From assembly GCF_000189535.1 (NCBI RefSeq), contig NC_015145.1, positions 744,001 through 808,000 of the forward strand: DNA of 64,000 nt. Direction: 5' to 3'. A program made the position numbers and the translations under genes. The stretch comes from Pseudarthrobacter phenanthrenivorans Sphe3 (GTDB lineage Bacteria > Actinomycetota > Actinomycetes > Actinomycetales > Micrococcaceae). The notes under the pieces are model-generated. The model was not told the origin of the DNA, searched no databases, and was given only the letters and a program-made list of their open reading frames with translations. Shown here piece by piece: positions 1 through 8,687 of the stretch; position 1 is the first letter of the stretch; each line of letters begins with the position of its first letter.

Positions 1-52
1 CGGCGCCGATTACTACAACGTCAAATTCCTGCTTCACAGGCTTGGGCATCAT
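1..52 (-). CDS. FAD/NAD(P)-dependent oxidoreductase, N-terminal fragment
   Basis: Only the first 17 codons are in the window, read leftward from ATG at 52 (a second ATG follows at once at 49). They encode MMPKPVKQEFDVVVIGA, a short polar stretch and then the first beta strand and opening glycine of a Rossmann dinucleotide-binding fold. This start is typical of flavoprotein disulfide reductases and related FAD enzymes. The substrate cannot be told from so short a piece. It lies beyond the tRNA-Arg terminator, so it has its own promoter somewhere in the 42 bases before that terminator or reads through from the tRNA. Confidence 0.6.
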   Translation of the reverse strand, partial: MMPKPVKQEFDVVVIGA

Positions 53-93
53 GGGGACAGCCTACGCCCGGGGAAGGTGGAAGTTTGAGTAAC

Positions 94-129
94 AAAAAAG
101 GTCCGCACCGGTGAACCAGTGCGGACCTT
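94..129 (-). terminator. Rho-independent terminator of tRNA-Arg
   Basis: Hairpin with arms GGTCCGCAC / GTGCGGACC followed, on the minus strand, by a run of six T. It lies just 3' of the tRNA-Arg gene. Confidence 0.8.
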
Positions 130-132
130 GCT

Positions 133-209
<77 letters not shown>

Positions 210-431
210 ATTCCGTGTCCCGGGAGAAGAACCGCTCTCCCTGAACCTCGAATTACTTTACGCGAGGGTGGGCCGGAGTGCCAAATCGAACCCCGTGTAA
301 TCTCCACGACTAGACCGGTATAGGTGACCTTCGTCACTAAAATGCCGGTTTTGCGGCTAATTTTCCTTGTAAATCCGCGGAAGTGCGTTTTGAAGCGCGC
401 TTTTCATCAGTATGCGTCCAAAAAACGCAGG

Positions 432-443
432 TGGTCCGGACCA
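432..443. promoter_or_regulatory. 12-bp palindrome, possible GntR/HutC-type (DasR-like) operator upstream of pckG
   Basis: TGGTCCGGACCA is a perfect palindrome 45 bases before the pckG start codon. It differs only in the two central bases from the TGGTCTAGACCA core of DasR sites in Streptomyces. Whether a DasR/GntR-type repressor binds here is inference. The palindrome itself is certain. Confidence 0.4.
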
Positions 444-487
444 TAGCATTTAGGACACACCGATGTACCCCGAGGAAGGGAACCGAA

Positions 488-2323
488 ATGGGCGATCTGG
501 CGCAGAAACCGTTGCTTGAGAAAGCACCCACCACACATGCCGGCCTGCTGGCGTGGGTCGAAGAGGTTGCAGAGCTAACGCAGCCGGACCGTATCTACTG
601 GGTGGACGGCTCCGAGGAGGAGAACACCCGGCTGACCGATGAACTGGTGGCCGCAGGAACCCTTACCCGGCTGAACCAGGATTTGTTCCCCAACTCCTTC
701 GCAGCCTTCTCCGATCCCGCGGACGTGGCCCGCGTCGAAGAGCAGACCTTCATCTGCTCCGAGAACAAGCGCGACGCCGGCTTCACCAACAACTGGATGG
801 CCCCGGCTGAGATGAAGGACAAGCTGCGCGGCCTTTTCGCAGGCTCCATGCGCGGCCGCACCATGTACGTCATCCCGTTTGTCATGGGCCACCTCGACGC
901 CGAGGACCCCAAGTTCGGCGTGGAGATCACCGACAGCGCGTACGTTGTCGCTTCGATGCGGATCATGGCCAACATCGGCACTGCTGTGCTGGACAAGATC
1001 ACCGAGACCAACGCGTTCTTCGTGCCCGCGCTGCACTCCCTTGGAGCTCCTCTGGAGCCCGGCCAGGCGGATGTTCCGTGGCCTTGCAACCCGGACAAGT
1101 GGATTGTGCACTTCCCCGAGGAGCGCTCCATCTGGTCCTTTGGCTCCGGCTACGGCGGCAACGCCCTGCTGGGCAAAAAGTGCTACGCCCTGCGCATCGC
1201 CTCGGTGATGGCCCGGGACGAGGGCTGGCTTGCCGAGCACATGCTCATCCTCAAGCTGACCTCGCCGGAGAAGAAGAACTACTACATCTCCGCTGCTTTC
1301 CCCTCCGCCTGCGGCAAGACCAACCTTGCCCTTCTGGACCCCACCATTGAGGGCTGGGAAGTTGAAACCCTTGGTGACGACATCACCTGGATGCGGATCG
1401 GCAAGGAAGGCGAACTGCGCGCCATCAACCCCGAGGCCGGCCTGTTCGGCGTCGCGCCCGGTACAGGCTGGGGCACCAACCCGAATGCCATGCGGGCTAT
1501 CGCCAAGGGCCACAGCATCTTCACCAACGTGGCATTGACCGACGACGGCGGCGTGTGGTGGGAGGGCATGACGGACGAGGTCCCTGCGCACCTGACCGAC
1601 TGGCAGGGCAACTCCTGGACCCCCGATTCGGACAAGCCGGCAGCCCACCCCAACTCGCGGTTCTGCACCCCGATCTCCCAGATCGACATGCTGGCCGAGG
1701 AGTACTACAGCCCTGAAGGTGTGGAGCTTTCCGCCATCCTCTTCGGCGGACGCCGCAAGACCACCGTTCCCCTGGTGACCCAGGCCCGCAGCTGGACCAA
1801 CGGCATCTTCATGGGCTCCACGCTTTCCTCGGAGACCACGGCCGCGGCCGCAGGCCAGGTGGGCGTGCTCCGGCGCGATCCCATGGCCATGCTGCCGTTC
1901 ATCGGCTACGACGCCGGGGACTACCTCAAGCACTGGATCAGCGTTTCCGGCAAGGCGAACCCCGAGCGGCTGCCCCACATCTTCCTGGTGAACTGGTTCC
2001 GCCGCACGGCAGAGGGCGGGTTCGCCTGGCCGGGCTTCGGTGACAACGCCCGCGTCCTCAAGTGGGCCATCGAGCGCCTGGAGGGCAAGGCTGAAGCCGT
2101 GGAGACCCCCATCGGCTACGTGCCCGCCGGCGACTCGCTGGACCTGACCGGCCTGGACCTTACCCATGCGCACGTGGAGGAGGCTGTCCGCGTGGACCGG
2201 GAGGAATGGGACGCCGAGCTGGCGTCCATCGAGGACTGGTACGCACAGTTCGGCGATTCACTCCCGGACGCGCTGCGTGCCGAGCTTGAAGCCCTGAAGG
2301 AACGCATGGCTGACCACAGCTGA
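488..2323 (+). CDS. pckG: Phosphoenolpyruvate carboxykinase (GTP)
   Basis: Converts oxaloacetate plus GTP to phosphoenolpyruvate, CO2 and GDP, the entry step of gluconeogenesis in the cytoplasm. The 611-residue length matches the GTP-dependent family. The catalytic P-loop [13 protein letters not shown] carries the reactive cysteine at residue 275, and the metal/substrate motifs ([23 protein letters not shown]) follow in the expected order. The ATG at 488 is preceded by GAGGAAGGG at a good distance. The frame stays open upstream to 383, but that stretch has no ribosome site and is not in the family. A 12-bp palindrome at 432-443 may be an operator. A 22-bp-arm hairpin ends the gene and separates it from convergent hmp. 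Confidence 0.98.
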   Translation: MGDLAQKPLLEKAPTTHAGLLAWVEEVAELTQPDRIYWVDGSEEENTRLTDELVAAGTLTRLNQDLFPNSFAAFSDPADVARVEEQTFICSENKRDAGFTNNWMAPAEMKDKLRGLFAGSMRGRTMYVIPFVMGHLDAEDPKFGVEITDSAYVVASMRIMANIGTAVLDKITETNAFFVPALHSLGAPLEPGQADVPWPCNPDKWIVHFPEERSIWSFGSGYGGNALLGKKCYALRIASVMARDEGWLAEHMLILKLTSPEKKNYYISAAFPSACGKTNLALLDPTIEGWEVETLGDDITWMRIGKEGELRAINPEAGLFGVAPGTGWGTNPNAMRAIAKGHSIFTNVALTDDGGVWWEGMTDEVPAHLTDWQGNSWTPDSDKPAAHPNSRFCTPISQIDMLAEEYYSPEGVELSAILFGGRRKTTVPLVTQARSWTNGIFMGSTLSSETTAAAAGQVGVLRRDPMAMLPFIGYDAGDYLKHWISVSGKANPERLPHIFLVNWFRRTAEGGFAWPGFGDNARVLKWAIERLEGKAEAVETPIGYVPAGDSLDLTGLDLTHAHVEEAVRVDREEWDAELASIEDWYAQFGDSLPDALRAELEALKERMADHS

Positions 2324-2345
2324 CCAGCCGGTAACAAATAGGCAT

Positions 2346-2397
2346 AACGACGGCGGCGCCGCACCTTTTCGGATAAAGGTGCGGCGCCGCCGTCGTT
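2346..2397. terminator. Bidirectional terminator between pckG and hmp
   Basis: Two perfectly complementary 22-base arms (2346-2367 and 2376-2397) around an 8-base loop, between convergent genes. The AA/TT ends give short T tracts on both strands. Confidence 0.8.
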
Positions 2398-2466
2398 CCC
2401 CGCCGGCACCCTAGCCTCGCAAGCTCGGCCAGGGAACCCTGCCGGCGTGGGCCCACCCGTGATGGT

Positions 2467-3627
2467 TCAGCTGGCGAGCCAGATGTCCGGCCCGAATACT
2501 TCGTAGTGGATCCGGGTGGCGGGAATGCCGGCGTTGATGGCCTCATTCCGGATGTTCTTCATGAACGGCAGCGGACCGCACAGGTACAGGGAAGCGTCAG
2601 CCGGAAGATCCACCTCGCGCAGGGACATGAAGCCCTCACGGGTTCCCGGCACAGGCTGCTCCAGCCATAGCTGCAGCTCGGCATCCTCCAGGCGTTCGAC
2701 GTCGTCCGTCATCTGGCTGCGCAGGGCCCAGCTGTCCAGCGTGCTTTCCGCGTGAAGCACCAGGACCTGCCGGTCGGATCCGGACTCGGCCAGCGAGCGG
2801 AGGATGGAGGCGGTGGGGGTGCAGCCAATACCCGCAGAGGCCAGCACCACGGGACCGTCGCCGTCCTTCAGGGTGATTTCGCCGTACGGGTTGGAGATCT
2901 CCAGGACGTCACCCACCTGCACGTTGTTGTGGAGCACGGGGGACACTTCCCCGCCGTCGTCAAGCTTGGTGGTGAAGCTGCGGCTGGTTCCGGCCTCACC
3001 GGAAAGGGAGTACTGGCGCACCTGGCGAAGGCCCTCGGGCAGCGTCACCTTGACACTGATGTACTGGCCGGGGAGGGCCGGAGTGACGGGGGTGTCGTCA
3101 GCAGGCTCAAGGGTGAAGGTCATGGAGCCTGCTCCCGCTGGCGTCTTGGCGACCACCTGCCACGGCATCCACATCTTGTCGTTGGCCTGTGCCGCGTAGA
3201 GGCCCTTCTCCAGCTTGATCAGGGCATCGGCCATCAGCCAGTACACCTCGGTCCAGGCCTCGGCGATTTCCGGGGTAATGACCTCCGCGAGGTCCTCGGC
3301 GATGGCAGCGAACAGGTGCTCGTAGACCACCTGGTACTGCGGTTCCGTAATGCCCAGGGAAGCGTGCCGGTGGGCGATGCGCGAAAGGACGGTCTCGGGG
3401 AGGGTGCCGGGGTTGTTGACGAGGTGCGTCGCGAAAGCCGCGATGCTCCCGGCCAGCGCCTGCTGCTGGTTGCCGGAGCGCTGGTTGGAACGGCTGAACA
3501 CGCCGTCAAGGAGTTCCGGGTGCGCGGCGAAGAGGCGGGCGTAGAACTTCGGCGTGATGGCGCCGATCCGGGAGCCCACCAGGGGCAGGGTGGCTTCAAT
3601 GACGGGGCGGGATTTTTCCGAGAGCAT
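2467..3627 (-). CDS. hmp: Flavohemoprotein (nitric oxide dioxygenase)
   Basis: Cytoplasmic enzyme that uses NAD(P)H and O2 to turn nitric oxide into nitrate. The 386 residues hold an N-terminal globin (about 1-140; B10 Tyr29, proximal His88 in RHAS), an FAD domain with RQYS at 204-207, and a C-terminal NAD(P)H domain with a GIGCTP motif. The start at 3627 has AGGAG six bases upstream. An in-frame ATG at 3708 would add 27 residues foreign to the family and overlap the operator. The promoter region holds a perfect 8-bp inverted repeat (3709-3727), and an NsrR-type regulator gene lies just upstream on the same strand, so NO-responsive repression is likely. Confidence 0.96.
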   Translation of the reverse strand: MLSEKSRPVIEATLPLVGSRIGAITPKFYARLFAAHPELLDGVFSRSNQRSGNQQQALAGSIAAFATHLVNNPGTLPETVLSRIAHRHASLGITEPQYQVVYEHLFAAIAEDLAEVITPEIAEAWTEVYWLMADALIKLEKGLYAAQANDKMWMPWQVVAKTPAGAGSMTFTLEPADDTPVTPALPGQYISVKVTLPEGLRQVRQYSLSGEAGTSRSFTTKLDDGGEVSPVLHNNVQVGDVLEISNPYGEITLKDGDGPVVLASAGIGCTPTASILRSLAESGSDRQVLVLHAESTLDSWALRSQMTDDVERLEDAELQLWLEQPVPGTREGFMSLREVDLPADASLYLCGPLPFMKNIRNEAINAGIPATRIHYEVFGPDIWLAS

Positions 3628-3708
3628 GCGAACTCCTGAGGTAGGGACCGGGGCCTTCGTCCGGCCTTCTCGAAAACCTGCATATGAAATACCGGTTTCA
3701 GTACCCAA

Positions 3709-3727
3709 TTTCTACATCTTGTAGAAA
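3709..3727. promoter_or_regulatory. Inverted repeat in hmp promoter, likely NsrR operator
   Basis: TTTCTACA-TCT-TGTAGAAA is a perfect 8-bp inverted repeat with a 3-bp spacer, 82 bases before the hmp start codon and 75 bases after the end of the Rrf2/NsrR gene. Rrf2 dimers bind AT-rich dyads of this size. Assignment to this regulator is by position. Confidence 0.65.
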
Positions 3728-3801
3728 GCTAAGGCAAATCGGGCTGTAACAGTTATCTTGGCGGCATCCCGGTTACGGTTGCACAGGAAAGCCCGCCAGT
3801 T

Positions 3802-4251
3802 CTAGAGCCCCGGACGCAGTCCGATCATGGTGAAGACGGGAGCCATCTGGCTGGAACCCGGGAGGTCGGCAATAACCACGGAATCAAGTTCCCGGTAGAA
3901 CGCTTCGCGGGCGCGGGCCAGGGCTGACCGCAGCTTGCATTCATTGATCAGCGGACAGTTCCCGCCCGGAGCCACGCAATCCGCCGCGTCGGTGCGCGTA
4001 TCGAGCTGCCGTAGGACCTGCCCCACCGTGGCATACCGTCCGGCGTGGCTCAGGCTGGAGCCGCCTGTACGCCCGCGCACCACGTCAATAAGTCCCAGGC
4101 TGCGCAGCTTTGCCATTGCCTTGCTGACGTGGTTGTAGGGCGTCCCCACGGAATCGGCGATGTTCTGCGTGGTCAGCAGGGCACCCTCCGGCGCTGCTGC
4201 AAGCACCATGAGGGCACGCAGGCTGACATCGGCGAAGGCGTTGATCTTCAT
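3802..4251 (-). CDS. nsrR: Rrf2-family transcriptional regulator, NsrR type
   Basis: Winged-helix Rrf2 repressor of 149 residues, the usual family length. The DNA-binding helix lies at about residues 25-50 (LTTQNIADSVGTPYNHVSKAMAKL). Three cysteines, 92, 99 and 105, in the wing-adjacent segment fit the iron-sulfur ligands of NsrR, whose cluster is nitrosylated by NO. The spacing here is C-x6-C-x5-C. It is the last gene of a manB-orf-nsrR run on the minus strand (15 bases after the preceding stop), followed by hmp. Adjacency to hmp and the dyad between them support NsrR rather than IscR or another Rrf2 member. Confidence 0.85.
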   Translation of the reverse strand: MKINAFADVSLRALMVLAAAPEGALLTTQNIADSVGTPYNHVSKAMAKLRSLGLIDVVRGRTGGSSLSHAGRYATVGQVLRQLDTRTDAADCVAPGGNCPLINECKLRSALARAREAFYRELDSVVIADLPGSSQMAPVFTMIGLRPGL

Positions 4252-4266
4252 GGGCGGCTGGCCGGC

Positions 4267-4800
4267 CTAGTCCACCCACACGGCGGGTTCGTTGGTGTCC
4301 GCCGCCAGCTCGCCGAATTCCCACGTCTGGGTGCCGGCGTTGGCGGAGTAGGGGAGGACCGCCGCGAAGACGGACCCGTCGCGGTGCTCGGCCGCCACGT
4401 GGATGGCGTCCGAGTCATCCTCCACCAGCAGGATGTCGCACACGATGGCGGCTGCCCGGAAATCATCCCGGTTCTGCCGCAGCAGCGCCGTAAGGTCACT
4501 GATCATCGCATCGGCATCAAAGTCGCCGTCCGAGTCCTCCGCGGCATCCGCGGGAGAGACCGCCACGAGCCGCACCTCGCCGTCGTTCTGCACGGTCAGG
4601 GCAAAGGGCAGGAAGCCGCCGTTGCGCTGGAGTTGCTCCTGGGCGGCGCTGACACCGGTTCCCAACAGGTTTTCCAGGTCGGTCGCCGTGGTGTCGGGCA
4701 CGGAGTCCCGCCAGGAGCCGTGCGTTTCGGCATCCTGCAACCCTGAAGACTGTGCCCGGGCGTCCTGTTCTTCGCTGGCCGGCCCCTTGCTGCCTGTCAT
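4267..4800 (-). CDS. Conserved hypothetical protein downstream of manB
   Basis: A 177-residue acidic protein without a signal peptide or membrane segment. The first 40 residues are polar and low in complexity. The rest alternates strand and helix, with acidic patches (ADAAEDSDGDFDADAM, VEDDSD). ATG at 4800 has AAGGG five bases upstream and lies 7 bases after the manB stop, so the two genes are probably co-transcribed and possibly translationally coupled. I do not recognise a domain. The size and acidic character might suit an SseB-like or partner protein, but this is speculation. Confidence 0.75.
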   Translation of the reverse strand: MTGSKGPASEEQDARAQSSGLQDAETHGSWRDSVPDTTATDLENLLGTGVSAAQEQLQRNGGFLPFALTVQNDGEVRLVAVSPADAAEDSDGDFDADAMISDLTALLRQNRDDFRAAAIVCDILLVEDDSDAIHVAAEHRDGSVFAAVLPYSANAGTQTWEFGELAADTNEPAVWVD

Positions 4801-4807
4801 GCTGCCC

Positions 4808-6226
4808 TTAGCCCCGGACTATGGACAGGACCCGGTCACGGATCCGTTCCATGGTTGCCCGGTCCGTTGCTTCTGCATTGAGCCGCAGGAAGGGCTCCGT
4901 GTTGGACGGGCGCAGGTTGAACCAGTAGCTGCCGTCGTTCGCCGTGAAGGTGCTGCCGTCCATGGTGTCGATCGTGATGTCTTCGCCGGCAAATGCAGCG
5001 CGTACGCGCTCGACCGCGGCGGGCTTGTCCTCGACCTCCGAGTTGATTTCGCCGGAGCTGACGTACGGTTCGTATTCCCGGCCAAGCTCCGACAAGGGAC
5101 CGTCCTGCTCGCCGAGGGCTGCCAGGACGTGCATGGCCGCCAGCATTCCCGTGTCCGCGTTCCAGAAGTCGCGGAAGTAGAAGTGCGCTGAGTGCTCTCC
5201 GCCGAACACTGCACCTTCCTCTGCCATGACGGCCTTGATGAAGGAGTGGCCCACGCGGGTCTTGACTGCCCGGCCGCCGTCGCGCTCCACCAGTTCTGCC
5301 ACGGCGCGCGAGGTCAGGAGGTTGTGGATGATGGTGGGCCGGGCTTCGCCCTGAGCCTTGGCGCGGGCGATCTCGCGGCGCGCCACCATCCCGGTGATGG
5401 CCGACGGCGAAACGGGCTCGCCCTTCTCGTCCACCACGAAGCAGCGGTCGGCGTCGCCGTCGAAGGCAAGTCCGATGTCCGCGCCATGTTCGATTACGGC
5501 CGCCTGCAGGTCGCGGAGGTTTTCCGGTTCCAGCGGGTTGGCAGGATGGTTGGGGAAGGACCCGTCCAGCTCGAAGTACAGGGGAATGATATCCAGGGGC
5601 AGCTTGGGAAGCAGGGTGTCGCCCAGCACGGCAGGGGTGGTGAGGCCGGCCATGCCGTTGCCTGCGTCCACCACGACTTTCAGCGGCCGGGAACCGGAGA
5701 GGTCCACCAGCTTGCGCAGGTATTCGGAGTAATCCTTGAGCACGTCCCGGACGCTGATCGTACCCCGGGTGCCGGCCGCCGGGATCGACCCCTCGGTGAG
5801 GTAGCGCTCAGCGAGGGTCTGGATGTCCTTGAGTCCCGACTCGGAGGAGATGGGCACCGCTCCCGCCTTGGACATCTTGATGCCGTTGTAGCCGGCAGGG
5901 TTGTGGCTTGCGGTAAAGGTGGCACCGGCTCGGTTCAGGTAGCCGCAGGCGAAGTAGAGCTCATCAGTGGAAATCAGGTCAAGGAGTTCCACGTTGGCGC
6001 CGCGGGTGGTGGCGCCGTTGGCGAAGGCCTTGCTGAACTCGGGGGAGGAGGGCCGCATGTCTCCACCCACCAGGATGGTCTGGCCCTGGAGCTCCAGGAT
6101 GTCCACGAAGGCGGCCCCTACGGCCTCGACGATTTCGGCGGTGATGGACTCGCCCACGATGCCGCGGACGTCGTACGCCTTGAAGGATGCCGAAAGGTCA
6201 AAAGTCGCTGTTTGTTCGCTAGTCAC
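4808..6226 (-). CDS. manB: Phosphomannomutase/phosphoglucomutase
   Basis: Interconverts hexose 1- and 6-phosphates (mannose and/or glucose) in the cytoplasm, feeding GDP-mannose and glycan synthesis. The 472 residues carry the four-domain alpha-D-phosphohexomutase layout: phosphoserine loop TASHNP with Ser107, metal site DGDADR, sugar loop GEHSAHFYF and C-terminal phosphate loop RPSNTEP. The GTG at 6226 begins at the conserved N terminus (FKAYDVRGIVG), although its ribosome site is weak. The open frame continues upstream without homology. First gene of a manB-orf-nsrR operon, divergent from recQ across 154 bases. Confidence 0.95.
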   Translation of the reverse strand: MTSEQTATFDLSASFKAYDVRGIVGESITAEIVEAVGAAFVDILELQGQTILVGGDMRPSSPEFSKAFANGATTRGANVELLDLISTDELYFACGYLNRAGATFTASHNPAGYNGIKMSKAGAVPISSESGLKDIQTLAERYLTEGSIPAAGTRGTISVRDVLKDYSEYLRKLVDLSGSRPLKVVVDAGNGMAGLTTPAVLGDTLLPKLPLDIIPLYFELDGSFPNHPANPLEPENLRDLQAAVIEHGADIGLAFDGDADRCFVVDEKGEPVSPSAITGMVARREIARAKAQGEARPTIIHNLLTSRAVAELVERDGGRAVKTRVGHSFIKAVMAEEGAVFGGEHSAHFYFRDFWNADTGMLAAMHVLAALGEQDGPLSELGREYEPYVSSGEINSEVEDKPAAVERVRAAFAGEDITIDTMDGSTFTANDGSYWFNLRPSNTEPFLRLNAEATDRATMERIRDRVLSIVRG

Positions 6227-6380
6227 GGGCTTTATCTTACGTGGGCCGCCAAACTGCCTGTGGAGGGGGAGTCCGGGAGCAGCCCGGATAGCACTGCTGT
6301 TGATGCGATTTGAAGTCCCGGTTTCCACATAGAGGACACCCGGGTCGGCGGGTGTCGGAGGTGGCTGGGATACTGAATCA

Positions 6381-8597
6381 ATGGTCGATAACCAGCAGGG
6401 CACCGTCATTTCCGAACCGGCAACCACCGAAGGACCCGACTCGGCAAACGCCGCCACGGGCAGCGCAACCGCTACACACGGGCAGGCTCTGGCTGTCCTT
6501 CGCGAGCTGGTTGGCAACCAGGCGGCGGACTTCCACGAGGGCCAGTTTGAAGCCATCGAGGCCCTGGTCGACGGCGGCAGGCGGGCCTTGGTGGTCCAGC
6601 GCACCGGCTGGGGGAAGTCGGCTGTCTATTTCGTGGCTTCCCTGCTGTTGCGGCGCCGCGGCGCCGGGCCAACCCTGATCGTTTCCCCTTTGCTGGCCCT
6701 GATGCGGGACCAGGTGGCGGCGGCAGCCCGGGCAGGTGTGCGCGCTGTCGCCATCAACTCAGCCAACCAGCTGGAATGGGACACGGTCCGGGAACAGCTC
6801 GCCGCGGACCAGGTGGACGTCCTGCTGGTGTCCCCGGAGCGCCTGACCAACCCGTCCTTCCGCGAAAACCAGCTGCCCGAACTCATCCGCCGCACCGGCC
6901 TCCTGGTGATCGACGAGGCACACTGCATCTCTGACTGGGGCCACGACTTCCGCCCCGACTACCGGAGGATCGCCGACCTGATTAACCAGCTGCCGGATAC
7001 AGTCCCGGTGCTGGCCACCACGGCCACCGCCAACTCCCGGGTGGTGCACGATATCGAAGAGCAGCTCGGAGCGGGCGTCCTCACCATCCGCGGCGCGCTG
7101 GGCCGGGACTCGCTGCGCCTGGGTGTCCTGTCCCTCCCTGACGCCAGGCAGCGGCTGGGCTGGCTGCTGACGCATCTCGCCGATCTCCCCGGCAGCGGAA
7201 TTATCTACACGTTGACCGTGTCCGCGGCGGAGGACACCGCCCGGCTCCTGGCAGAGGCCGGGCACGAGGTACTGGCCTATACCGGCCGGACGGACCCTGC
7301 TGACAGGGAGCGCGCCGAACAGCTGCTGAAGGACAACCAGGTCAAAGCGCTGGTGGCCACCTCCGCCCTGGGGATGGGCTTCGACAAGCCTGACCTGGGC
7401 TTTGTGGTCCACCTGGGCGCTCCCTCCTCCCCAGTGGCGTACTACCAGCAGGTGGGACGTGCCGGCCGCGGTGCCGCAAACGCCGACGTCCTGCTGCTGC
7501 CCGGCTCTGAGGACCGGGACATCTGGCGGTACTTCGCTACGGCGTCCATGCCGTCCGAGGAAAAAGCCGCGGCCGTCCTTACTGCACTGGCTGAGGCAGG
7601 AACGGCACTCTCCACTGTTGCCCTGGAGGCGCGGGTGGACCTCCGCCGTACCCCGCTGGAGCTGCTGCTGAAGGTCCTGTCGGTGGACGGCGCGGTGGAA
7701 CGTGTGGGCGGCGGCTGGCGCTCTACGGGCCAGCCCTGGGCCTACGATGCCGAACGGTACCAGCGGATCGCCGAGGCCCGGGTTGATGAGCAGGACTCCA
7801 TGGTGATCTACCAGGACACCGCCGGCTGCAGGATGGAGTACATCACCTCCGTCCTTGACGACGAGACCGCCCATGCCTGTGGCCGGTGCGATAACTGCGC
7901 CGGGAAGTGGTTCCCGGCCGATATTGCTGAGCAGGCTACCCAGGCTGCCGGCCAGACGCTCAGCAGGGCGGGCAGCGTGCTTGAGGCCAGGCTGCAGTGG
8001 CCCACCGGAATGGACCGCCTTGGCGTCCCGGTCAAGGGGAAGCTCAAGGGCGGAGAAGGACTGTCGGAGGGCCGAGTCCTGGCCAGGCTGACCGACCTGG
8101 GCTGGGGCGGGGCGCTGCGGGAGTTGTTTGCTGCCGGGGCCAGCGACCGTCCGGTCGAGCCCGGCATGCTGCAGGCATGCGTGCAGGTCCTCCGCGAATG
8201 GGGAAGCGGAGATGCCCGCAATCCGGGCTGGAGCGGGGCCGGACGGCCTGCCGCCATTGTGAGTGTCCCCTCCCGCGCCAAGCCGGAACTGGTGGGTTCC
8301 CTTGCCCGCGGCATTTCCGAGATCGGCCGGATCCCGTACCTGGGCGAACTTCAACTGGCGCACGGGGGACCTACGGGAAGCCGCGGCGGCAACAGCGCCT
8401 ACCGGTTGGCGGGGGTCTGGGACCGCCTGGTGGTGGGCCCGGAACTCGAAGCAGCGCTGGGTTCCGTGCAGGGCGGCAGCGTGATGCTGATCGATGACAT
8501 CGTGGACAGCAGGTGGACCCTCACTGTGGCCGGCCGTGCACTTCGGCAGGCCGGGGCGGGGGCAGTGCTCCCGCTGGTGCTGGCGCAGGCCGGCTAA
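6381..8597 (+). CDS. recQ: RecQ-family DNA helicase with C-terminal phosphoribosyltransferase-like domain
   Basis: ATP-dependent 3'-5' DNA helicase of 738 residues. N-terminal motifs: QFEAI near 55, Walker A TGWGKS with Lys79, DEAH at 178-181 followed by CISDWGHDFRPDYR, and motif VI QQVGRAGRG. The RecQ zinc site follows, with Cys483, Cys500, Cys503 and Cys506. After residue about 560 there is a region not found in Escherichia coli RecQ. It ends in VMLIDDIVDSRWTLT (about 701-715), the PRPP-binding signature of ComF-like phosphoribosyltransferases. The two acidic residues and the hydroxyl loop are there, so the fold is probably intact. This extension is thought to recur in actinobacterial RecQ homologues. 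Its role is unclear. Confidence 0.93.
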   Translation: MVDNQQGTVISEPATTEGPDSANAATGSATATHGQALAVLRELVGNQAADFHEGQFEAIEALVDGGRRALVVQRTGWGKSAVYFVASLLLRRRGAGPTLIVSPLLALMRDQVAAAARAGVRAVAINSANQLEWDTVREQLAADQVDVLLVSPERLTNPSFRENQLPELIRRTGLLVIDEAHCISDWGHDFRPDYRRIADLINQLPDTVPVLATTATANSRVVHDIEEQLGAGVLTIRGALGRDSLRLGVLSLPDARQRLGWLLTHLADLPGSGIIYTLTVSAAEDTARLLAEAGHEVLAYTGRTDPADRERAEQLLKDNQVKALVATSALGMGFDKPDLGFVVHLGAPSSPVAYYQQVGRAGRGAANADVLLLPGSEDRDIWRYFATASMPSEEKAAAVLTALAEAGTALSTVALEARVDLRRTPLELLLKVLSVDGAVERVGGGWRSTGQPWAYDAERYQRIAEARVDEQDSMVIYQDTAGCRMEYITSVLDDETAHACGRCDNCAGKWFPADIAEQATQAAGQTLSRAGSVLEARLQWPTGMDRLGVPVKGKLKGGEGLSEGRVLARLTDLGWGGALRELFAAGASDRPVEPGMLQACVQVLREWGSGDARNPGWSGAGRPAAIVSVPSRAKPELVGSLARGISEIGRIPYLGELQLAHGGPTGSRGGNSAYRLAGVWDRLVVGPELEAALGSVQGGSVMLIDDIVDSRWTLTVAGRALRQAGAGAVLPLVLAQAG

Positions 8598-8687
8598 TTC
8601 TGGCGGGCTCAGCGCGGGCCGGCTGAGTTCTGGCGGGCTCAGCTCAAGCCTACTTCGTTCTGGCGGGTGGCTTCAGGCGGGGCGGGT
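8598..8687. repeat. Degenerate 30-bp tandem repeat between recQ and the MFS gene
   Basis: TTCTGGCGGG recurs at 8598, 8628 and 8658, exactly 30 bases apart, and the first two copies extend to TTCTGGCGGGCTCAG. It covers the space between the convergent stop codons and enters the last codons of the MFS gene. Confidence 0.7.

Noticed and set aside
575..2173. 532-aa open frame antisense to pckG
   Set aside because: High-GC third-position shadow: Gly/Val/His/Ala-rich, no ribosome site, no domain, fully inside a certain gene.
2752..3639. 295-aa open frame antisense to hmp
   Set aside because: Shadow of hmp, low-complexity composition without motifs.
8598..8687. CRISPR array
   Set aside because: Only three 10-15-base repeats with no unique spacers of regular length and no cas genes.
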